A stretch of 10,903 nucleotides of DNA from an uncultured Actinomycetes bacterium (GTDB taxonomy: Bacteria > Actinomycetota > Actinomycetes > Nanopelagicales > Nanopelagicaceae), in NCBI GenBank assembly GCA_903916775.1, contig CAIWXY010000041.1:1-10903 (forward strand), given 5' to 3'. The notes beneath the pieces were generated by a model. It was not told the DNA's origin, did no database searches, and saw nothing but the letters and a program-made list of their open reading frames with translations. The translations under genes and the position numbers were made by a program. Shown in pieces: positions 1 to 5,427 of the stretch (positions are counted from its first letter, which is position 1; the number at the start of each line of letters is the position of its first letter).

Positions 1-1097
1 ACAGCTACGATCAATACGACGCTCAGGCGATGAAGTATTTCCCGGCTGATCGCAAAGCAGCTCAAGCAGCCTCGCTCTATACCTCTTTTTATTATTACGC
101 CACGCTTCCCGATTCACCTTCACCAGCCACGGTTGTCGCAGATGCCAAAGCCCAGGCCCAGAAAGTTATCTGGCGCATAGCCTCACTCGGCGGGTACAAC
201 AGACGAGATATGCCAGTTGCGCTAGATCTAGAAAATAATTGTGTGCGCATAGGAAGTTCAGGTAGCTGCTCACATTTCACGACTCCAGCGCTTGTCACGC
301 TATGGGCTCAGACGTGGCTTGATACCGTTTCAAACGCCACTGGACGCAAGCCATTCATCTATAGCTACCCACAATTCCTTGAGACTGCAATGGTTCGCTC
401 TGCCAGCCTGCGCCAATATCCGCTATGGATCGCTCGTTACGGCACCAATGCCACCATGACATCCCAGCAGCTCAATGCCAAAACAGTCGGGTGCTTTGCG
501 CACTCATGGAGTAATGCTGATTGCTCGACCCAATGGCAGATTTGGCAGTACACATCGTGCGGGATACCAGGCAAATATGGCGTACCGGGAAGCCGCGTAG
601 ATCTCAATGTTTTTAACGGAAGCACTCTTCAATTCATGAATCTCATTCGTGGCATCTGGCAACCCGATCCCACTCAAATGCTTCCTTTCAACGAGCCAAC
701 GACCATGACAATCACAAGTCGAAATTCAGCAACCACAAATGATCCCGTAACTTTTGGAGTCAGCGTTGTTAGGCCCGACGGTTCTCCGGTCGTGGCTGGA
801 ACAGTAAATTTCACATCAGCATCCAGCACAATGTCTCAAGGTGTTCAGAGCCCAGTTCGATCATCAAGTGGCACCTGGCTTCTAAAAATCACTGGACTCG
901 CTGCTGGGCATTACATCGGCACAGTTAATTTCACCGATGCCACGCAGACAGAAGCACCGTCCCAATACCCTGTCGAATTTGATGTAGTCCAAGCTCCAAC
1001 ACCTACTCCGGTACCAACACCTACTCCCACCTCCACTCCAGCACCGAAGCCAACAACTGCGCCAGTCGACCCATGCGTCGGTCAGATTCGTAACTAA
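1..1097 (+). CDS. GH25 muramidase (lysozyme) with Ig-like domain and Pro/Thr-rich tail, 5' end outside window
   Basis: This is probably a secreted enzyme that cuts the beta-1,4 bond between MurNAc and GlcNAc in peptidoglycan. The frame is open from base 3 with no stop upstream, so the first internal ATG (30) is not the true start; a signal peptide and the first barrel strands lie outside the window. Counting from that ATG, the GH25 hallmarks are the acidic D66-L-E68 pair in VALDLENN, FIYSYPQF (109-116), PLWIARY (131-137) and the closing strand WQYTSCG (172-178) followed by RVDLNVFNG (189-197). Residues about 225-320 resemble a bacterial Ig-like beta-sandwich. Residues 321-346 are a PTPTP-type low-complexity tail, probably a wall-spanning linker. 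Several cysteines (71, 80, 155, 165, 178, 349) fit an extracytoplasmic protein with disulfides. The gene ends 16 bp before galE in the same direction, so the two may be cotranscribed. The family call is firm; whether it acts on the cell's own wall or on others is unknown. Confidence 0.85.
   Translation, partial: SYDQYDAQAMKYFPADRKAAQAASLYTSFYYYATLPDSPSPATVVADAKAQAQKVIWRIASLGGYNRRDMPVALDLENNCVRIGSSGSCSHFTTPALVTLWAQTWLDTVSNATGRKPFIYSYPQFLETAMVRSASLRQYPLWIARYGTNATMTSQQLNAKTVGCFAHSWSNADCSTQWQIWQYTSCGIPGKYGVPGSRVDLNVFNGSTLQFMNLIRGIWQPDPTQMLPFNEPTTMTITSRNSATTNDPVTFGVSVVRPDGSPVVAGTVNFTSASSTMSQGVQSPVRSSSGTWLLKITGLAAGHYIGTVNFTDATQTEAPSQYPVEFDVVQAPTPTPVPTPTPTSTPAPKPTTAPVDPCVGQIRN
996..1027 (+). repeat. 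14-bp direct repeat encoding the PTPTP tail
   Basis: The 14-mer CCAACACCTACTCC occurs at 996-1009 and again at 1014-1027, 18 bp apart and in frame. It encodes the Pro-Thr repeats of the muramidase tail. This is a small tandem duplication of the kind that lets linker length vary by slippage; the link to variation is inference. Confidence 0.8.
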
Positions 1098-1113
1098 GAG
1101 ATAACCTACGTAC

Positions 1114-2064
1114 ATGGCCAGAATTCTTGTCACCGGTGGAGCTGGATATATTGGCTCAACCGCAGCCTCCATACTCGTTGATCGCGGCCACGATGTGATT
1201 GTGTTCGATGACCTATCGACCGGTCATGCAGACAGTGTTGATCCACGTGCAGAATTCTTCGAAGGCTCGCTCTTGGATCCGGATGCTCTGCGGCGAGCAC
1301 TCGTGGGAGTAAGCGCCGTCGTTCACTTTGCGGGCAAGTCGCTGGTCGGTGAGTCCGTCGAAAAACCTGATCTCTACCATCACGTTAATGTCGATGGAAC
1401 TCGCAATCTGATCGACGCAATGAAGCTTTTCGCCATTGATCGCATGGTCTTTTCTTCCAGTGCAGCGACCTATGGTTCTCCATCTACATCGCCAATTACC
1501 GAAGATATTCAGGGTTCCCCGACGAATCCGTATGGGCAATCCAAACTCGACATCGATCAGATGATCGGAGCCGTTAACCTCAGCGCGATCTCGCTGCGTT
1601 ATTTCAATGTTGCTGGTGCGCACCTATCCCCGAGCGGATGGTTGGCGGAGCGCCATGATCCAGAGACGCATCTGATTCCAAATGTCATAAAAGCCATGGT
1701 GGAAAATCCACTAGAGATTTTCGGAACTGATTGGCAGACACCAGATGGGACTTGTGTTCGAGATTATGTTCACGTCGTCGATTTAATCGATGCCCACATA
1801 AAGGCTCTGAATAACCTTCGCCACAGTAAACACGAAATTATTAATCTCGGAAGTGGGTCGGGGTATTCTGTGAAGGAAGTTATTTCATCTGCCCAAAGAG
1901 TTCTCGGCCGCGATATTCCTGTGGTTAATGCTCCGCGGCGAGCTGGCGATCCAGCAACGTTAGTGGCATCTGTTGCGCGCGCAAAAAGTATCTTGGATTG
2001 GCAACCAACGAAGTCGCTCGATCAGATGATTAGCGATACCCAAGTCGCACTTGGGCTTAAGTAA
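1114..2064 (+). CDS. galE: UDP-glucose 4-epimerase
   Basis: This cytoplasmic NAD-dependent extended short-chain dehydrogenase interconverts UDP-glucose and UDP-galactose, supplying galactosyl units for wall or surface polysaccharide and for the Leloir pathway. It has 316 residues, slightly short of the usual ~330-340. The N-terminal Rossmann motif GGAGYIGS lies at 8-15 and the NAD-adenosine-binding acidic strand FDDLSTGH at 31-38. The catalytic serine region SSSAATYG lies at 114-121, and the Tyr-x3-Lys pair is Y140/K144 in YGQSK. The family motifs LRYFNVAGA (161-169), VRDYVHVVDL (215-224) and RRAGDPATLVA (275-285) are all present. The ATG at 1114 is the natural start because the Rossmann strand begins at residue 3; only a weak AGAG precedes it. 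The gene follows the muramidase by 16 bp. Exact epimerase specificity (Glc/Gal versus the N-acetyl forms) cannot be read from the sequence. Confidence 0.93.
   Translation: MARILVTGGAGYIGSTAASILVDRGHDVIVFDDLSTGHADSVDPRAEFFEGSLLDPDALRRALVGVSAVVHFAGKSLVGESVEKPDLYHHVNVDGTRNLIDAMKLFAIDRMVFSSSAATYGSPSTSPITEDIQGSPTNPYGQSKLDIDQMIGAVNLSAISLRYFNVAGAHLSPSGWLAERHDPETHLIPNVIKAMVENPLEIFGTDWQTPDGTCVRDYVHVVDLIDAHIKALNNLRHSKHEIINLGSGSGYSVKEVISSAQRVLGRDIPVVNAPRRAGDPATLVASVARAKSILDWQPTKSLDQMISDTQVALGLK
2039..2055 (+). terminator. Possible terminator hairpin inside the galE 3' end
   Basis: A perfect 7-bp stem CCCAAGT / ACTTGGG with a 3-nt CGC loop lies over the last galE codons. It is followed on the plus strand by a T-rich stretch (about 2057-2081) without a pure T-run. 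The position suits termination of the muramidase-galE transcript before the convergent minus-strand gene. It would be an imperfect intrinsic terminator, and it may also be constrained only as coding sequence. Confidence 0.4.
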
Positions 2065-2082
2065 CTCTTCTTCGCGTTCTTA

Positions 2083-2322
2083 TCAGAGGGCTGGATCGAT
2101 CGAGCGGACTTCTACGCCGCCAATATCGTTGAGCACCTGAAGTAGATCGGTTGGATCAGTACCTGGGATCGCAACAGTAATATCGTCGATACCTTTTCCG
2201 TTTTCAGTACTCACAGTAACCAGTGAGCGGATATCTCCCCCGGCAAAGCCAATGGCAGATGCCACAGCTCCAAGTGAACCAGGGCGGTCAGGCAAAGCGA
2301 TCTGTAATTTGAAGATTCCCAT
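2083..2322 (-). CDS. Stand-alone ACT-domain protein
   Basis: This is a small single-domain protein. ACT domains usually bind amino acids or related small ligands and often dimerise to regulate a partner enzyme; no catalytic role is expected. The core motif LPDRPGSLGAVASAIG, then GGDIRSL and a DDITVAIPG strand, give the beta-alpha-beta-beta-alpha-beta pattern over nearly the whole length. I take ATG 2322 as the start (79 aa), because MGIFKLQIALPDRPG begins directly with the first ACT strand. A GTG at 2340 would add six residues (85 aa total) but sits inside a strong hairpin that looks like the terminator of the upstream gene. Neither start has a clear Shine-Dalgarno sequence. The stop codon is 18 bp from the convergent galE stop. 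The ligand and target are unknown, and the neighbours give no clue. Confidence 0.8.
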   Translation of the reverse strand: MGIFKLQIALPDRPGSLGAVASAIGFAGGDIRSLVTVSTENGKGIDDITVAIPGTDPTDLLQVLNDIGGVEVRSIDPAL

Positions 2323-2332
2323 GGCCAAAGAA

Positions 2333-2359
2333 TAACCCACCGATGTTAACGGTGGGTTA
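2333..2359 (-). terminator. Probable intrinsic terminator after the DoxX-Rieske gene
   Basis: A perfect 10-bp inverted repeat, TAACCCACCG / CGGTGGGTTA with a 7-nt loop, lies 37 bp beyond the stop of the DoxX-Rieske gene. On the minus strand it is followed by TTCTTT, a short U-rich tail. On the plus strand a TTTT run starts seven bases after the stem, so it may work in both directions. It contains the alternative GTG start of the ACT gene, which argues for the ATG at 2322. Confidence 0.6.
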
Positions 2360-2396
2360 CATAAGTTTTCTGCAAAAATAGGCGATAAATAACTAG

Positions 2397-3272
2397 CTAC
2401 GCGTTAACAATTGCATCGCCTTTAATAGCCACCTTGTACTTAGGTAGCGGCGTTGGAGGTGGACCACCCAACACTGCGCCGCCGTTGTACGGATCGAAAC
2501 GTCCGCCATGGCATGGGCAATTGAGAGTCTTGGAAAGGGAGTTATAAGAAACGACACATCCCTGGTGAGTACAAATCGCAGAGTATGCAAAGACGCCCGC
2601 TGCCGTGCGGAACAGGTAGGCCGGATTTCCATCAGGAGCCGTGTATTGCATGGTTGAACCCACAGGGAATTTAGCGAGTTTTACGATCTCTCCACCTGAT
2701 GCTGCCTTTGGCAGTGACTTCTGCAATTTGCTCGCGCCCATAGCCGCAATCACTGCCGTGACGCCTATGCCAAGTAGGCGAACAAACTCGCGACGATCGT
2801 TCAGTGGCAACACGCTAGGAGCTTTGCGCCCTGCATACTGCTGGCGAATCAAAGCAAAGAGTGCAATCCACATTACGAGGTAGGCAGTATCGCTACCAAG
2901 GAAGTATGGGTAGACATGCCAAGTCACTGTGAGCCACAGACCAAATGAGACGAACGCGCCACCGATAATGGCTGCCTGCATCCAAATACCAGTCAAGACT
3001 CCAATACCGATTGCCATCTCAACAAGCATGGTGAGTACACCGGCTTGCGTTGCATGCTCAACGAAGTGACGCAAGAAGAAACCTAGAGGCGAGCTCTTCG
3101 CATAGCCTTGAATTTGGGCACCGATGTAATTAGTCGAGGCCTTATCAAGGAAGGTTGGATCACTCGCCTTCTGCCAACCGCCGTAGAACCACGTGCCACC
3201 CAAAGCCAGGCGAAGGATCTTGGTGGGTAGATTGTTTTGACGCCAAGAATCGGCGATCACGTTGCGAGCCAT
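2397..3272 (-). CDS. DoxX/DoxD-like membrane domain fused to a Tat-anchored Rieske [2Fe-2S] domain
   Basis: This is a 291-residue membrane redox protein of unknown exact role. Residues about 15-145 form a DoxX/DoxD-like module with four hydrophobic segments (roughly 18-33, 77-97, 99-119, 128-143), including the aromatic TWHVYPYFLG stretch; DoxD is the small subunit of archaeal thiosulfate:quinone oxidoreductase. Residues 159-182 carry a twin-arginine motif, R160-R161-EFVRLLG, followed by a hydrophobic anchor. Residues about 195-290 are a Rieske domain: C234-x-H236, 15 residues, then C252-x-x-H255 bind the cluster, while C239 and C254 match the usual disulfide pair; GPPPTPLPKY closes the fold. 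The topology resembles actinobacterial QcrA, where earlier helices insert by Sec and the last one plus the Rieske domain by Tat. The ATG at 3272 is preceded by AAGGGG, a good ribosome site. No cytochrome b or quinone oxidase partner is nearby. The fusion is clear; electron donor and acceptor are not. Confidence 0.85.
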   Translation of the reverse strand: MARNVIADSWRQNNLPTKILRLALGGTWFYGGWQKASDPTFLDKASTNYIGAQIQGYAKSSPLGFFLRHFVEHATQAGVLTMLVEMAIGIGVLTGIWMQAAIIGGAFVSFGLWLTVTWHVYPYFLGSDTAYLVMWIALFALIRQQYAGRKAPSVLPLNDRREFVRLLGIGVTAVIAAMGASKLQKSLPKAASGGEIVKLAKFPVGSTMQYTAPDGNPAYLFRTAAGVFAYSAICTHQGCVVSYNSLSKTLNCPCHGGRFDPYNGGAVLGGPPPTPLPKYKVAIKGDAIVNA

Positions 3273-3320
3273 AAAACCCCTTAGTTGACGATAAATCTAC
3301 AGGGATTAAGGGTACCGAGC

Positions 3321-3342
3321 GGAGCTCAAAAAACTGAGCTCC
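3321..3342 (-). terminator. Hairpin at the tRNA-Asn 3' end, possible terminator or processing signal
   Basis: A perfect 8-bp stem GGAGCTCA / TGAGCTCC encloses a 6-nt loop that reads GTTTTT on the minus strand. It overlaps the last four bases of tRNA-Asn, so it competes with the acceptor stem. No T-run follows, hence it is not a classical terminator; it could mark tRNA 3' processing or weak termination ahead of the DoxX-Rieske gene. Confidence 0.4.
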
Positions 3343-3411
3343 CTCACTTGGACTCGAACCAAGAACCTGCCGATTAACAGTCGGCTGCTCTGCCAATTGA
3401 GCTATGAGGGA
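3339..3411 (-). tRNA. tRNA-Asn (anticodon GTT)
   Basis: The minus strand folds into a complete 73-nt cloverleaf. The acceptor stem is TCCCTCA / TGAGGGA with discriminator G73. The D arm is GCTC / GAGC with an AATTGGCA loop. The anticodon stem GCCGA / TCGGC closes the loop CTGTTAA, placing GTT at the anticodon (asparagine codons AAC/AAU). The T arm is CTTGG / CCAAG with loop TTCGAGT. The terminal CCA is not encoded (CTC follows the discriminator), so it must be added by nucleotidyltransferase. The gene lies between dnaG and the DoxX-Rieske gene in the same orientation and has a likely promoter of its own. Confidence 0.97.
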
Positions 3412-3421
3412 TCAGGCACTG

Positions 3422-3440
3422 CCGTCTTACGGGCAGACGG
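3422..3440 (-). repeat. Inverted repeat at the presumed tRNA-Asn transcription start
   Basis: CCGTCT (3422-3427) and AGACGG (3435-3440) pair perfectly across 7 nt. The dyad begins just downstream of the -10 box and covers the expected start of transcription and the tRNA 5' leader. It could be a leader hairpin for processing or an operator-like dyad; the sequence alone does not decide. Confidence 0.45.
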
Positions 3441-3442
3441 GA

Positions 3443-3470
3443 ATCTTATCAAGAACTCCCTGTCTGTCTA
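3443..3470 (-). promoter_or_regulatory. Likely sigma-70-type promoter of tRNA-Asn
   Basis: On the minus strand a -35 box TAGACA (3465-3470) and a -10 box TAAGAT (3443-3448) are separated by 16 bp. Transcription would start near 3436, about 25 nt before the mature tRNA 5' end. Both boxes are one or two bases from consensus. This gives the tRNA expression independent of dnaG. Confidence 0.5.
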
Positions 3471-3484
3471 AATCAGCTCTATCC

Positions 3485-3499
3485 CCCGTCAGGGACGGG
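3485..3499 (-). terminator. Possible dnaG terminator hairpin without a U-tract
   Basis: CCCGTC (3485-3490) and GACGGG (3494-3499) form a perfect 6-bp stem with a 3-nt loop, 19 bp after the dnaG stop and upstream of the tRNA promoter. Flanking C and G runs can extend or compete with it. No T-run follows on the minus strand, so termination is plausible but not shown. Confidence 0.35.
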
Positions 3500-3518
3500 A
3501 TGGGGGGCTGAAATTAGG

Positions 3519-5348
3519 CTAGGCCTCCTCGGCTAGCGCAAGATCCTTCTGTGCTCGGCGAAGCGCCTCTTGGCCCACCAACTCAGTGAAAATCTGGGTA
3601 TATCGAGCTTCCTCTTCGACGGGATTGATCCGCTGCAGGGTCGATTTAATTTCTGCGATAGAGCGCCCAAGTGCGACCTCGCGAAGGCGAGCAATAATGC
3701 TCTGCGCATATCGTTCGGTGATCGCACCTGAGGTTCTAATTGGTTCAACAGTCAGCTCGGTGATGAGATTTCTAAGGCCCGCATCTTCTGTCCGCTCCAA
3801 GAGATTTTGTATGGAGAGAGATGGAAGTGAATCAATCTGGGCTCGTAGCGCAGCATATGGGGCGTAGGTAAATGCATTGGGTTCGATCTCTGGCCACGCA
3901 CCAGCAATCTCTGGATTTTGTAATTTCACTTTGAGAACTTCTCGCTCCAGCATCAAGAGCGGGTCCGAGAGATTGACTTGGGCTGGCGGTGCATCTGGCA
4001 ATGGTGTGTTCGATTTACCAGCCACACGCTTAACTGCCGCGCCAACAGTATCGACTTCCATGCCAAGCCATCCAGCAACCAAACGAATGTATTCCGGGCG
4101 AAGTGATGCATCACGAATCTTGCCAACAAGTGGCGCTACTTGATTAAGAGCGCTTACGCGACCTTCTGCAGTTGTGATGTCGTATTGCTTAATCACACTT
4201 CGAATCGCAAATTCAAAGAGCGGAACTCTTTTCGCAATCAGATCTCGAACTGCTAGATCTCCACCAGATTGGCGAAGCTCGCAGGGATCTTTGCCATTCG
4301 GTTCGACAGCGACAAATGTTTGGGCCACAAATTTTTGATCATCATCAAATGCACGCAGGGCAGCTTTCTGGCCAGCGGCATCACCATCGAAAGTAAAAAT
4401 AACTTCGCCTCTAAATGCATCGTCATCCATCAGCAGGCGCCTGATGATGCGAATGTGATCATCTCCAAAAGCAGTTCCACAGGTTGCTACTGCTGTTGTG
4501 ATTCCGGCAAGGTGAGCCGCCATCACATCGGTGTAGCCCTCAACGATCACTACCTGTCGTTTTTTAGAGATCTCTTTCTTGGCCATATCCAGGCCATAGA
4601 GAATGTGAGATTTTTTATAGATTGGCGTCTCGGCAGTATTGAGATACTTAGGACCCTGGTCCTGATCATCGCCCGCTAGCTTTCGTGCTCCGAAGCCCAC
4701 GATGTCGCCAGATATATCTTTAATGGGCCAGATGAGTCGGTTGCGGAATCGATCGATGAGACCACCACGCGAACCTTCTTTTGTCAGACCAGCAAGATTG
4801 AGTTCGGCATCGGTATAGCCCAGTGCGCGCAGATGCTTGTAGAGCGCATCCCACTCATCTGGTGCGTAACCCACTCCAAATAGTGCAGCAGCATCTCGAT
4901 CAAAGCCGCGACCTGCGAGGAAATCTCTACCTACTTGTGCCGGGCCCGGAAGCATCAACTGCTCGCGATAAAAAGTTGCAGCTGCGGTGTTAGCGGCGAC
5001 CAAACGTGCACGGTTAACTCCAGAGCTTTGGGAAGGTCCGGTGCTGTCGTAGCGCAACTGATAACCAATTCGTTGGGCTAGTCGTTCGACCGTCTCACTG
5101 AAACTTAAGTGCTCGAGCTTCATGAGGAAATTGATTGAGTCTCCACCCACGCCACATCCAAAGCAGTGAAAATACCCCTTGCTAGGAGTTACGTGAAAGG
5201 AAGGGCTCTTCTCGTCATGAAATGGACAGAGGCCTTTCTTCTGTCCCCCACCAGCATTTTTTAGCTGGACATAATCCCCAACGACGTCGTCGATCGGAGT
5301 GTGTTCGCGCACATACGCGACATCTTCATCCCTGATTCGACCGGCCAT
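3519..5348 (-). CDS. dnaG: DNA primase
   Basis: DnaG synthesises the short RNA primers for Okazaki fragments and initiation, recruited to the fork by the DnaB helicase. It has 609 residues, a normal length. The N-terminal CHC2 zinc-binding domain shows C41-x2-H44 and C62-x2-C65. The central catalytic core contains the TOPRIM motifs: E270 in VIVEGYTDVMAA, and D321-G-D323 in FDGDAAG, with PNGKDPCEL at 351-359. The less conserved C-terminal third (about 450-609) corresponds to the helicase-binding domain. The ATG at 5348 gives MAGRIRDEDV, the usual actinobacterial start; GGAG lies only 2 nt before it. The gene follows dgt by 79 bp on the same strand, and tRNA-Asn lies downstream. The dgt-dnaG pairing is common in Actinobacteria and joins nucleotide pool control to replication. 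All catalytic motifs are intact. Confidence 0.97.
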   Translation of the reverse strand: MAGRIRDEDVAYVREHTPIDDVVGDYVQLKNAGGGQKKGLCPFHDEKSPSFHVTPSKGYFHCFGCGVGGDSINFLMKLEHLSFSETVERLAQRIGYQLRYDSTGPSQSSGVNRARLVAANTAAATFYREQLMLPGPAQVGRDFLAGRGFDRDAAALFGVGYAPDEWDALYKHLRALGYTDAELNLAGLTKEGSRGGLIDRFRNRLIWPIKDISGDIVGFGARKLAGDDQDQGPKYLNTAETPIYKKSHILYGLDMAKKEISKKRQVVIVEGYTDVMAAHLAGITTAVATCGTAFGDDHIRIIRRLLMDDDAFRGEVIFTFDGDAAGQKAALRAFDDDQKFVAQTFVAVEPNGKDPCELRQSGGDLAVRDLIAKRVPLFEFAIRSVIKQYDITTAEGRVSALNQVAPLVGKIRDASLRPEYIRLVAGWLGMEVDTVGAAVKRVAGKSNTPLPDAPPAQVNLSDPLLMLEREVLKVKLQNPEIAGAWPEIEPNAFTYAPYAALRAQIDSLPSLSIQNLLERTEDAGLRNLITELTVEPIRTSGAITERYAQSIIARLREVALGRSIAEIKSTLQRINPVEEEARYTQIFTELVGQEALRRAQKDLALAEEA

Positions 5349-5350
5349 GG

Positions 5351-5371
5351 CTCCATCTTACTTGTCTGGAG
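5351..5371 (-). promoter_or_regulatory. Small hairpin covering the dnaG ribosome binding site
   Basis: On the minus strand CTCCA (5367-5371) can pair with TGGAG (5351-5355), the purine-rich ribosome site just before the dnaG ATG, across an 11-nt loop. A 5-bp stem is weak, but it could tune dnaG translation. Chance pairing is quite possible. Confidence 0.2.
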
Positions 5372-5427
5372 TAGCGAGCTGCTGGCTTGAAATCTCGAGC
5401 TGGGAATGAGGGGCTGGATTTGGGGGC

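Noticed and set aside
996..1027. Short repeats as a CRISPR or mobile-element footprint
   Set aside because: The two 14-mers lie in frame inside a Pro/Thr coding tail and have no spacer structure or flanking element.
1213..1623. Minus-strand open frame of 136 codons inside galE
   Set aside because: It is antisense to the conserved galE core and has no recognisable motif.
3160..3396. Minus-strand open frame spanning tRNA-Asn
   Set aside because: It reads through a perfectly folded tRNA and into the DoxX-Rieske gene in another frame, so it is not a gene.
3339..3411. tRNA-Asn as an integration (att) site
   Set aside because: No integrase gene, no repeat of the tRNA 3' end elsewhere in the window and no foreign-looking genes are present.
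4269..4679. Plus-strand open frame of 136 codons inside dnaG
   Set aside because: It is antisense to the TOPRIM region of dnaG. The long frame follows from the codon use of the real gene, and the translation resembles no family I know.
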